From: Cryobacterium zongtaii
Lineage (GTDB): Bacteria > Actinomycetota > Actinomycetes > Actinomycetales > Microbacteriaceae
Assembly: GCF_002909375.1 (NCBI RefSeq)
Contig: NZ_PPXD01000021.1
Span: 1 to 64,000 of the forward strand
Length of the DNA stretch: 64,000 nt
Direction: 5' to 3'
This document shows positions 25,657 through 33,272 of the stretch, in pieces. Position numbers and translations under genes: made by a program. Position 1 is the first letter of the stretch. The number at the start of each line of letters is the position of its first letter. The notes beneath the pieces are model-generated. The model did no database searches. It was given only the letters and a program-made list of their open reading frames with translations, and was not told where the DNA came from.

Positions 25657-26970
25657 ATGCCCGCCGTTCAGAGCCGCCTCACAGTTCGCCTGTTCGCGAC
25701 CCTGGTGTTCTTCAGCGTGTTGGCCGGCCAGTTCTGGCGAAACCTGCTCGGCTGGTGGGGCTTCGGCGCCATCGCCGTGTTCATTCTGGTCGGCAGCATC
25801 GGTCTCCTCGTCTCCCTGAAGCCCGAGTGGACCTGGCGCGGCTTCCCGAAGTCCCTGGCCGCGTTCATGCTCGTCGCCACGGTGTCCCTCGCCTGGTCGG
25901 CGTACCCAGGGGCGAGCGCGATCGGTATCACCCTGCAGTGGATCACCACGATCACCGCCCTGTTCCTGGCGCTGTGCCTCACCTGGGCCGAGCTCCTGCG
26001 CACACTCGCGGTCGCCCTGCGGTGGATCCTCGGCCTCTCGATACTCTTCGAGGTCGTCGTCGCCGTGTTCATCGGCCACGCGGTGCTCCCGTTCTGGGTT
26101 GAATACACCGGCAAGATCCCGGCCGCGTTCTACTGGTCGCGCGGACTGCTGCTGGAAGGCGGCCCGATCGAGGGCATCGTCGCCAGCCGCAACCTGCTCG
26201 GCTTCATCGCCCTGCTGGCACTGATCGTCTTCGCCGTGCAGCTCTTCGCCGGCACCGTGGCCCGCGGCCGCGGCATCGCCTGGGTGACCGTGGCCCTGAT
26301 CATGCTGTGGCTGACCCGGTCGGCCACAGTGTCCGTCGCCCTCCTCGCCGTCACCATCGCCCTGCTCTTCACGCTGTGGGCCCGTCGGCTGCCGCCGATG
26401 GGCCGGCGCCCGCTCTACCTGAGCGCCGCCGCGGTCCTGGCCGCCGTGGTGGTCGGGCTCGTCGCGTTCTCGCCCGCACTGCTTTCGATGCTCGGCAAGA
26501 GCGAAGACCTGACCGGACGTTTCGACATCTGGGGCCGGGTCATCGATCTCGCCGGCGAACGCCCCCTCGTGGGCTGGGGCTGGGTGAGCTACTGGGTACC
26601 GTGGGTCGAACCCTTCGACGGCCTCGCGGTGCGCAAGGGCGTGCAATACCTGCAGGCCCACAACGCCTGGCTGGATGTCTGGCTCCAACTGGGCATCCTC
26701 GGCCTGATCATCTTCGCCGCGCTCACCCTCTCGACCCTGTGGCGGTCCTGGTTCCTGGCCGTCGACAGGCCCCGCCTGGGCATCGCCGACACTGAAACCT
26801 ACGCCGTCTCCTCGATCCTGCCCCTCCTGCTCACGGTGGCGCTGCTCGCGCAGAGCCTGGCCGAAAGCCGGATCCTCGTCGAATCCGGCTGGGTGCTTCT
26901 CGTGATCCTGGCCGTGCGGTCCAAGCGCGCCGGCGCAGACGCGGAGCTGCTCGGCCTGGGCCGGCGATGA
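25657..26970 (+). CDS. O-antigen ligase/polymerase-like membrane protein (first copy)
   Basis: A 437-residue protein with about 11-12 membrane helices. The Wzy/WaaL-type C-terminal region holds W-G-W-V-S-Y-W followed by a large outer loop and A-H-N-A-W-L-D-V-W-L-Q-L-G, the H-N-x-x-L-D motif of the family. R-F-D-I-W in the loop is also typical. It probably polymerises or transfers undecaprenyl-linked glycan on the outer face. It is coupled by ATGA to a second member of the same family. The specific reaction cannot be read from sequence. Confidence 0.85.
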   Translation: MPAVQSRLTVRLFATLVFFSVLAGQFWRNLLGWWGFGAIAVFILVGSIGLLVSLKPEWTWRGFPKSLAAFMLVATVSLAWSAYPGASAIGITLQWITTITALFLALCLTWAELLRTLAVALRWILGLSILFEVVVAVFIGHAVLPFWVEYTGKIPAAFYWSRGLLLEGGPIEGIVASRNLLGFIALLALIVFAVQLFAGTVARGRGIAWVTVALIMLWLTRSATVSVALLAVTIALLFTLWARRLPPMGRRPLYLSAAAVLAAVVVGLVAFSPALLSMLGKSEDLTGRFDIWGRVIDLAGERPLVGWGWVSYWVPWVEPFDGLAVRKGVQYLQAHNAWLDVWLQLGILGLIIFAALTLSTLWRSWFLAVDRPRLGIADTETYAVSSILPLLLTVALLAQSLAESRILVESGWVLLVILAVRSKRAGADAELLGLGRR

Positions 26971-28268
26971 CCGGCCCCGCACGGCCCCCCTACGTTCCCG
27001 ACGCCATCACCGCGGTGCTCGCATCGCCGCGGTTCAGCGCCACCCTCACTCACCTGATCCTCGGGTTCGCCTTTTCAACACACCTTCTGCGCAGCCTGAT
27101 GGGCTGGCCGGGCCTGCTCGCCGCGCTGGTGTGTCTGGTCGTGCTCGCGACAGCCTCCATGATCGCCCGGCGGCAGAGCATCGAATGGCACGGCCTGCTG
27201 CCCCTGTCGATCCTGGTCTTCCTGGTCTGGTGCGCACTGTCGGTGCTGTGGAGCGGGTATGCGCTGCAGACCGTCAGCGGCGTCGCCTACCAGCTGGCCT
27301 TCGCGTTCCTGGCGATCTACGTCGCCCTGGTGCGCGACACCATTCAGATCGTTCGAGCCACCGGCGATGTGCTCAGGCTGCTCCTCGGGCTGTCCCTGGC
27401 CCTCGAAGTGCTTTCCGGACTGCTCCTGGACCTACCGATCGCATTCCTCGGCGTGCAGGGCAACATCACCATGCTCGGCCCCATCCAGGGCGTTTTCGGG
27501 TCGCGTAACGCCCTCGGCCTGGTATCCCTGATCGCCGCGATCAGCTTCATTATCGAGTTGCGGTCCCGCTCCGTACGACCGGGCCGCGCCGCCGCCTCGA
27601 TAGCGCTGGCCCTGCTCGGCCTGCTGCTGACCCATTCCCCGGTGTTCGTCGTCGTGGCGAGCGCCGTCGGCATCGCCGCGCTGGCCCTGTACTGGCTGCG
27701 CCGCACCCGAGCCGAGGACCGCTGGCTGCTGCAGCTGAGCCTGCTCGGCGCCACGGTGCTCGCTGCCCTATTCGCCTTCGTCGGCCGCACCGGCATCATC
27801 GACCTGCTCAACGCCGGCAGTGAATTCGAGACCCGGTCGTCGCTGTGGCGCGAGATGTGGCGACTGGTGGAGGTCCATCCACTCGAGGGTTGGGGCTGGA
27901 CCGGGATCTGGCCACAGGACGTCAGTCCGTACGGCTGGCTCGACTTCGTCACCGGTAGCCGGCACTCCTCCGCCCTCAACGCATTCCTCGACGTGTACTT
28001 CCAGGTCGGCCTGGTCGGGTTCCTCTCGTTCGTGGTGTTGGTGGCACTGGCCTTCATCAGGTCGTGGCTGCTCGCCTCGAACAAGAAGCCCGTGGTGTAC
28101 GTCTGGTCGCCGCTGGTCCTGGTGGTGCTTCTGGTCACCTCGGCGGCCGAGAGCACCGTGCTGGTCGAGTTCGGCTGGCTCCTGCTGTTGATCTGCTCCG
28201 TCAAGGCCGCGCAGGGCCAGAGCTGGCGCCGACTGCTATCGCCCAGCCCGCGCAACGAACTGATCTGA
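26967..28268 (+). CDS. O-antigen ligase/polymerase-like membrane protein (second copy)
   Basis: A 433-residue relative of the preceding protein, with the same helix pattern and W-G-W-T-G-I-W motif. The H-N dyad is altered: the equivalent region reads S-A-L-N-A-F-L-D-V-Y, with a histidine five residues earlier. This suggests a different acceptor, or a partner role to the first copy. The four-base overlap implies equal expression. Its stop codon lies inside a TGATC pentamer array. Confidence 0.83.
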   Translation: MTGPARPPYVPDAITAVLASPRFSATLTHLILGFAFSTHLLRSLMGWPGLLAALVCLVVLATASMIARRQSIEWHGLLPLSILVFLVWCALSVLWSGYALQTVSGVAYQLAFAFLAIYVALVRDTIQIVRATGDVLRLLLGLSLALEVLSGLLLDLPIAFLGVQGNITMLGPIQGVFGSRNALGLVSLIAAISFIIELRSRSVRPGRAAASIALALLGLLLTHSPVFVVVASAVGIAALALYWLRRTRAEDRWLLQLSLLGATVLAALFAFVGRTGIIDLLNAGSEFETRSSLWREMWRLVEVHPLEGWGWTGIWPQDVSPYGWLDFVTGSRHSSALNAFLDVYFQVGLVGFLSFVVLVALAFIRSWLLASNKKPVVYVWSPLVLVVLLVTSAAESTVLVEFGWLLLLICSVKAAQGQSWRRLLSPSPRNELI

Positions 28269-28305
28269 TCTGATCTGATCTGATCTGATCTGATCTGATC
28301 TGATC
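28261..28305 (+). repeat. Pentanucleotide tandem array (TGATC)9
   Basis: Nine perfect copies of TGATC. The second copy provides the in-frame TGA stop of the second O-antigen-ligase-like gene, and the rest lie in the 56-bp spacer before a convergent gene. Confidence 0.96.
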
Positions 28306-28324
28306 TGCCCGACTCCCCCACCGG

Positions 28325-30106
28325 TCAGCGGATGGTGGAGATGGTCAGCGTGGCGGTCGTACCGTCTGATGCGACATAGGACCCGCTCGACTGCGGCACC
28401 AGGATGTCGGCGTACCGTGCGGCCCAATCATTCGAGCAGCGCCCATCGGTCAGCACCAGGGTCGCGCTCGCCTGCCGGGCCGCCACCGGGTCGAGGGCTC
28501 CTCCCGCGGCGACGATGGCGTTGACCGCGCCGAAATCCTCCGGCCACGCCATCCCGTAGTGGAAGTACGCGATGGGGACCCCCGCGGTGACCTTCACGAC
28601 CCGCGGATCCAGGCACGGGCCCACGATAAGCAGCGTTCCCGGACTCTCCGAAGCCGATTCCCTCGCGAGGCCGGCCGCAACCCGGTACCGGTCGGAGTCC
28701 GTGTCCATGAGAGCCCTGGCCTGGAACGAGCCGGCGAAGCGGACGAAGTCCCCCATCGACAGGAACGCCAGCACGGCCACCACCGCGAACCCGGCCAGTC
28801 CCACCCACCGACCCGCCGACAGGGCCCGAAGGTCCCTCGCCACCAGCACCAGCACCGGAAGGATGGTGGCGGCAATGAGGAAGAACATATCGATCCACAG
28901 CCGGTACGGTTCCGCGTTGGCGCCCCACAGGTCGTTCGACGCCAGCAGCAGCCAGGCCGTCGCGCCGCCCAGCGCGTAGGCGGCCCATTCGGGTCGCCGC
29001 CGGATCAGGCCGGCGATAGCGATCCCGACCAGCGGCACGATCAGAACGGTGCCGCCCAGCAGGCCCGCGGCTGCCGGCACCCCGAGCTGGGAATTCGACG
29101 CAACCCTGTACAACAGGAACGGGTCACCAGCGGCCAGCCCGCCGACCGTCGCAGCGATCTGCGGCGAGGCCCCGAGCGCCGCGGCACCGAAAAACAGCAC
29201 GACGACCCCCCTCGTCCGCACAATCAGTACCCCCAATCCGGGCGCCATCGGCAGCAGTCCGAACACGAGGGCGGGCAGCTGGCCGAACTCGGCGGCGACC
29301 CGCGGACCCCAGACGAAGAGCACCGGGATCAGGCCGATGCTGACAACAGCGAGAATCAGCCAGCGCCCGCTGACGATGGTCAGCACGGCGAGGACCCCGG
29401 CCAGGAAATACACCGCGGCGATGAAGGAGTAGGTCTGCACGTTTGCGAGCAGACCGATCACCAGGCTGAGCCCTATGGTGCCGAACAGGCGCACGCGCTT
29501 TCCGTGCGGCCACCACCAGAGCCAGCCGAGACTGAGCAGCACCATGCCCGCAATCGACAGGGAGACGGCTTCACCGTTGAGCGGATGCAGCACCGCGAAC
29601 GGACCCCAGAGCACGGCATGGGACGCCAATTCGGTGTACCAGCCGTCGCCCTGGAACACTGCGAAGGTTCCCAGCAGGAACGGAATCGGGGCCAATAGGC
29701 CCATCCACCACCGGTTTCCGGCCGTAATGAGCACCGTGGCGAGCACGGCGACCAGCACCAGCTGCGCCACCAGGCCGGTGACGTTCCACGCGGTGATCGG
29801 CGTCAGCCCGAACGCCCGCGCCACCAGTCCCGCGAACTCGTAGTACGCCCGCGGGTACGTGTTCGACCCGGTCTCGGTGTCCGGCTCGACGTCCTGGAAC
29901 TGCCCCTCAGAAAAGTTCGTGACAATTGCCAGGTAGCCCAGTTGATCGTGCTCGAAGAAGGCGCGAAACCGGTTGATCGACCAGCCGGGATTCGCCAGGT
30001 ACATGCCGGCCTGCGTGGCCGCGAACACGGCCACCGCCACCAGAACACTCGCGCCGCGCGCCAGCCACCCGCGTACGGATGTCCCCGCCGACCGCTCAGA
30101 GTCCAC
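28325..30106 (-). CDS. Large polytopic membrane protein, possible GT-C glycosyltransferase
   Basis: A 593-residue protein with about 13 membrane helices and a soluble C-terminus of about 110 residues. The first outer loop contains F-E-H-D-Q-L-G-Y, an acidic motif where GT-C enzymes keep their catalytic Asp. The GTG start has GGGAGGG seven bases upstream. It resembles large actinobacterial membrane proteins of polysaccharide loci (such as DUF6541) in layout, but I cannot assign the family firmly. It is divergent from the ABC exporter across 275 bp. Confidence 0.65.
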   Translation of the reverse strand: MDSERSAGTSVRGWLARGASVLVAVAVFAATQAGMYLANPGWSINRFRAFFEHDQLGYLAIVTNFSEGQFQDVEPDTETGSNTYPRAYYEFAGLVARAFGLTPITAWNVTGLVAQLVLVAVLATVLITAGNRWWMGLLAPIPFLLGTFAVFQGDGWYTELASHAVLWGPFAVLHPLNGEAVSLSIAGMVLLSLGWLWWWPHGKRVRLFGTIGLSLVIGLLANVQTYSFIAAVYFLAGVLAVLTIVSGRWLILAVVSIGLIPVLFVWGPRVAAEFGQLPALVFGLLPMAPGLGVLIVRTRGVVVLFFGAAALGASPQIAATVGGLAAGDPFLLYRVASNSQLGVPAAAGLLGGTVLIVPLVGIAIAGLIRRRPEWAAYALGGATAWLLLASNDLWGANAEPYRLWIDMFFLIAATILPVLVLVARDLRALSAGRWVGLAGFAVVAVLAFLSMGDFVRFAGSFQARALMDTDSDRYRVAAGLARESASESPGTLLIVGPCLDPRVVKVTAGVPIAYFHYGMAWPEDFGAVNAIVAAGGALDPVAARQASATLVLTDGRCSNDWAARYADILVPQSSGSYVASDGTTATLTISTIR

Positions 30107-30297
30107 TGGTTCGCCCTCCCGGTGCCACGTGTGATGCTGTGTCGGTGAACTTAGCGGGCGATCGAGATCCGCGCTTCCCCCTATAACGGGATTTCAGGAG
30201 CGGGGACTGAGAAGTCTAAGCTGGCACTTCACGAATCCGCGGATGCGCTACGGCTCGCCAGGCCCGCCGCCCGCACCATCCGCTGAACAAGTGCAGC

Positions 30298-30337
30298 TAC
30301 AATCTTGCGAGCTCTCCGGCCGCCCCGCGCGGGAGAG
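30298..30337 (+). promoter_or_regulatory. Possible promoter and 5' hairpin of the ABC exporter
   Basis: TACAAT at 30298-30303 is a good -10, with only a weak -35. It would give a leader of about 72 bases holding the inverted pair CTCTCC (30312-30317) and GGAGAG (30332-30337). The 30107-30381 gap holds no gene. Confidence 0.4.
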
Positions 30338-30381
30338 AGCACACAGTCCCTGACGCAGTCAAGTGATCGGAACCAGTTCGA

Positions 30382-31251
30382 GTGAGTCAAAAATTTCCTG
30401 CTGACCTGAGCGAGTTCACGGTCCCCGGCCACAGCCGCGGAATCATCGACGCCCTGTCGTACCGATACCTTCTGCGGCTGCTGATCCGGAAGGGCACCCT
30501 CACCCGCTATCACGGCTCGGTTCTCGGTTGGGTGTGGTCGTACGTCAAGCCCGCCGCCCAGTTCCTGGTGTTCTACCTGGTCTTCGGGTTCTTCCTCGGC
30601 CTGAACAAGGGGATCGACAACTTCCCGATCTATCTCTTCTCCGGCATGATCGCGATCAACCTGTTCGGCGAGGCCTTCGGCAACGCGACCAGGTCGATCG
30701 TCGACAACACCGCCCTGGTGCAGAAGATCTATCTGCCCCGGGAACTGTTCCCGATCTCTGCCGTGATCGTCGCCTTCGTGCATTTCCTCCCGCAGGTCTT
30801 GATCCTTGTCATCGTCTGCCTGTTCGCGGGCTGGGTACCCACCCTGGTCGGCATCGCGAGCATCATCCTCGGCATGCTCATCGTCGTCACCCTGGCCATC
30901 GGTCTCGGACTGTTCTTCGGAGCCATCAACGTGGCGTTCCGCGACGCGCAGAACCTCGTCGAACTGATCCTCCTCTTCGCGACCTGGACCTCTCCGGTGC
31001 TGTACGCGTGGACGATGGTCGCCGACAAGGTCTCACCCTGGGTCTTCAACCTCTACCTCTCCAACCCGCTCACCTCCGCCGTTGAGTTGTTCCACGCCGG
31101 CTTCTGGTTCAGCACCACGACGGGCTCCCTGCCCCAGCCGCCACACCTGGCCGCGTTCAGCCTGATCGGCCTGCTGATTTCGCTCATCATCCTTGCTATC
31201 GGGCAACTCGTCTTCAAGCGTCTGGAGGGGCACTTTGCCCAGAACCTCTGA
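30382..31251 (+). CDS. ABC-2 polysaccharide exporter permease (Wzm/TagG-like)
   Basis: A 289-residue permease with six membrane helices after a 35-residue cytoplasmic N-terminus (R-Y-L-L-R-L-L-I-R-K at about 28-37, the amphipathic coupling region). N-A-L-V-like and L-P-R-E-L-F-P motifs in the second half are typical of Wzm/TagG/RfbD proteins. With the next gene it forms a transporter moving lipid-linked glycan across the membrane. It begins with GTG and lacks a strong Shine-Dalgarno. Confidence 0.9.
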   Translation: MSQKFPADLSEFTVPGHSRGIIDALSYRYLLRLLIRKGTLTRYHGSVLGWVWSYVKPAAQFLVFYLVFGFFLGLNKGIDNFPIYLFSGMIAINLFGEAFGNATRSIVDNTALVQKIYLPRELFPISAVIVAFVHFLPQVLILVIVCLFAGWVPTLVGIASIILGMLIVVTLAIGLGLFFGAINVAFRDAQNLVELILLFATWTSPVLYAWTMVADKVSPWVFNLYLSNPLTSAVELFHAGFWFSTTTGSLPQPPHLAAFSLIGLLISLIILAIGQLVFKRLEGHFAQNL

Positions 31252-31984
31252 TCCGGCCCTGCCGCGCATCATCATCGACAGCGTCGACAAGACTTTCATC
31301 CTTCGGCACACCCACTCGTTCAAGGAATCGTTCATCGCCAAGCTTCAGAAGAAGAAGACGACGACAAGTTTCTCCGCGCTTTCCGACATCGGTTTCACCG
31401 TTCAGGAGGGCGAATCCGTGGCCCTGCTGGGCTACAACGGCTCCGGAAAGTCCACCCTGCTCAAGCTCATCTCCGGGGTGATGCGACCCGACTCCGGCCG
31501 GATCCTCACCCGCGGGCGGGTCGCCGGCCTGATCGAGGTCGGTGCCGGGTTCCACCCCGATCTCTCCGGCCGGGAGAACGTGTACCTGAACGCCGCGATT
31601 CTCGGCATGAACAAGGACGAGATCGACCGCCGGTTCAACGACATCGTCGAATTCTCCGAGATCGGCGAGTTCATCGACACCGAGGTCAAGCACTATTCGT
31701 CGGGCATGTTCGTCAGGCTGGCGTTCTCCGTGGCGATCCACACCGAACTGGACATCCTGCTGGTCGACGAGGTTCTGGCCGTCGGTGACGCCCCTTTCCG
31801 CGAGAAGTGCAAGAAGAAGATCCAGGAGCTCACCGATCAGGGTAAAACCATGCTCGTGGTGAGCCACGATGTCGATATGGTCACCCAGGTCTGCAAGCGG
31901 GGGATCGTGCTGCGCGACGGCAAGGTCTGCTTCGACGGCGCGGTCAACGACGCTGTCGCCTCGATGCAAGGGAACGGTGCGTAA
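31235..31984 (+). CDS. ABC polysaccharide exporter ATPase (Wzt/TagH-like, short form)
   Basis: A 249-residue ATPase. Walker A is G-Y-N-G-S-G-K-S at residues 67-74, the signature is Y-S-S-G-M with following F-V-R-L-A-F, and Walker B is L-L-V-D-E. It stops soon after the H-loop S-H-D, so it lacks the C-terminal carbohydrate-binding domain that reads the end-cap in long Wzt proteins. TTG 31235 is preferred because GGAGGGG is five to six bases upstream; it overlaps the permease by 17 bp. Export is therefore unlikely to depend on a Wzt-recognised terminal sugar. Confidence 0.9.
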   Translation: MPRTSDPALPRIIIDSVDKTFILRHTHSFKESFIAKLQKKKTTTSFSALSDIGFTVQEGESVALLGYNGSGKSTLLKLISGVMRPDSGRILTRGRVAGLIEVGAGFHPDLSGRENVYLNAAILGMNKDEIDRRFNDIVEFSEIGEFIDTEVKHYSSGMFVRLAFSVAIHTELDILLVDEVLAVGDAPFREKCKKKIQELTDQGKTMLVVSHDVDMVTQVCKRGIVLRDGKVCFDGAVNDAVASMQGNGA

Positions 31985-33272
31985 CGCTGTGACGGCCCAG
32001 AGCGCCGACGAGGAAGCAGACCAGAAGTCCTCTGGCTTCATCCTCATCGTCGCGGCCACCGGAATCGTGGGCATCGCGGGGTACGTCATCACCTGGCTGG
32101 TGCCCGCCGTGATCGGCGTCGGCCCGTACGCCGTGTTCGCCGTGTTCTGGTCGTTCATCTTCCTCGTCGCCGCGGCGCTCTCGGGCATCCAGCAGGAGGT
32201 CACCAGGGCGACGCATCCGCGCGACACCGGCAACACCAGCTACCGCAACCGAGCAGGCGTCTTCGCTGTGGCCGCGTTCGTGGTCGTCCTGGCGCTCGTG
32301 CTGGGCACCGCCCCGCTCTGGCAGGCTCAGGTCTTCCCCACCGACGGCTGGTCGCTGGTCGTGCCGTTGGCGGTCGGCGCCGCCTCCTATGTGCCCCTCG
32401 CGGTGCTGGCCGGGTCGCTCTACGGCATCGGCCACTGGAAGGCCCTCTTCGGCCTGATCGTCGTTGAAGGCGTGCTGCGGCTGGTGCTGATCGGGATCGC
32501 GCTGGCCTTCCTGCCCGGTTCAGTTCCGCTCGCGTGGGCTGTCGCCATCCCGTTCCCCGTCACCGTGCTGGCCATCTGGCCCTTCGCCAGGTCCCGCGTC
32601 GTCGGCAAGACCCAGCTGGACGTCGCGCTGCCTGCTCTCACCTGGAACGTCGTGCGCACCATCGTCGCCGCCGCGTCGATGGGCCTGATGGTCAGCGGGT
32701 TCCCGCTCGTGCTCAGTCTCACCTCACCGGCGGTGCCCGCCGCCGAACTCGGCCTCGTCATTCTCGCGGCCACCCTGACCCGGGCTCCGCTGATCGTCGT
32801 GGGGATGGCCCTGCAGAGCTTCCTCATCGTCTTTTTCCGCGGTCGACTGGACCGGTTCTGGCGATCGCTGCTGCAGCTCGAGGCCCTGGTCCTGGGTCTG
32901 GGCGCCGTCCTGGCCGTCCTCGGCTTCCTGGCCGGTCCCGCCGTGTTCGCCTTCCTCTTCCCCGGCCAGGGCGTGCCAGAGGGCTGGGTCATCGCAACCT
33001 TCGTGGCCTCCTCCGCGCTCGTCGGTGCGCTGTGCGTGAGCGCTCCCGCGGTGCTCTCCCGCAACGCGCACAGCGCCTTCACCGCCGGCTGGGTCGTCGC
33101 CGCCCTCACCACCGTGGTCTGCCTGCTGCTGCCCGTCGATTTCCTCGAGCGCACCATGCTCGCGCTGCTCGTCGGACCGGCCGCCGGTGTTCTCCTGCAC
33201 GGCGTGTATCTCGCCGTCGCACGGAACGGCGAAGTAGCACCCGTCGCCCCCGACGCGCTGGTCACTGACTGA
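31977..33272 (+). CDS. Flippase-like polytopic membrane protein (Wzx/MOP type)
   Basis: A 431-residue protein with about 12 membrane helices in an even pattern and short loops, resembling MOP-superfamily polysaccharide flippases. The start is uncertain: GTG 31977 overlaps the ATPase gene by eight bases and has AAGGGA three bases upstream; GTG 31989 is a second choice. It overlaps the next gene by one base (TGATG). Its presence beside an ABC exporter implies either two export routes or a role in side-chain precursor flipping. Confidence 0.75.
   Translation: MRNAVTAQSADEEADQKSSGFILIVAATGIVGIAGYVITWLVPAVIGVGPYAVFAVFWSFIFLVAAALSGIQQEVTRATHPRDTGNTSYRNRAGVFAVAAFVVVLALVLGTAPLWQAQVFPTDGWSLVVPLAVGAASYVPLAVLAGSLYGIGHWKALFGLIVVEGVLRLVLIGIALAFLPGSVPLAWAVAIPFPVTVLAIWPFARSRVVGKTQLDVALPALTWNVVRTIVAAASMGLMVSGFPLVLSLTSPAVPAAELGLVILAATLTRAPLIVVGMALQSFLIVFFRGRLDRFWRSLLQLEALVLGLGAVLAVLGFLAGPAVFAFLFPGQGVPEGWVIATFVASSALVGALCVSAPAVLSRNAHSAFTAGWVVAALTTVVCLLLPVDFLERTMLALLVGPAAGVLLHGVYLAVARNGEVAPVAPDALVTD

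Noticed and set aside
28559..29698. Plus-strand frame of 379 codons
   Set aside because: Gln/Arg/His-rich with no domain; it is antisense to the polytopic membrane protein.
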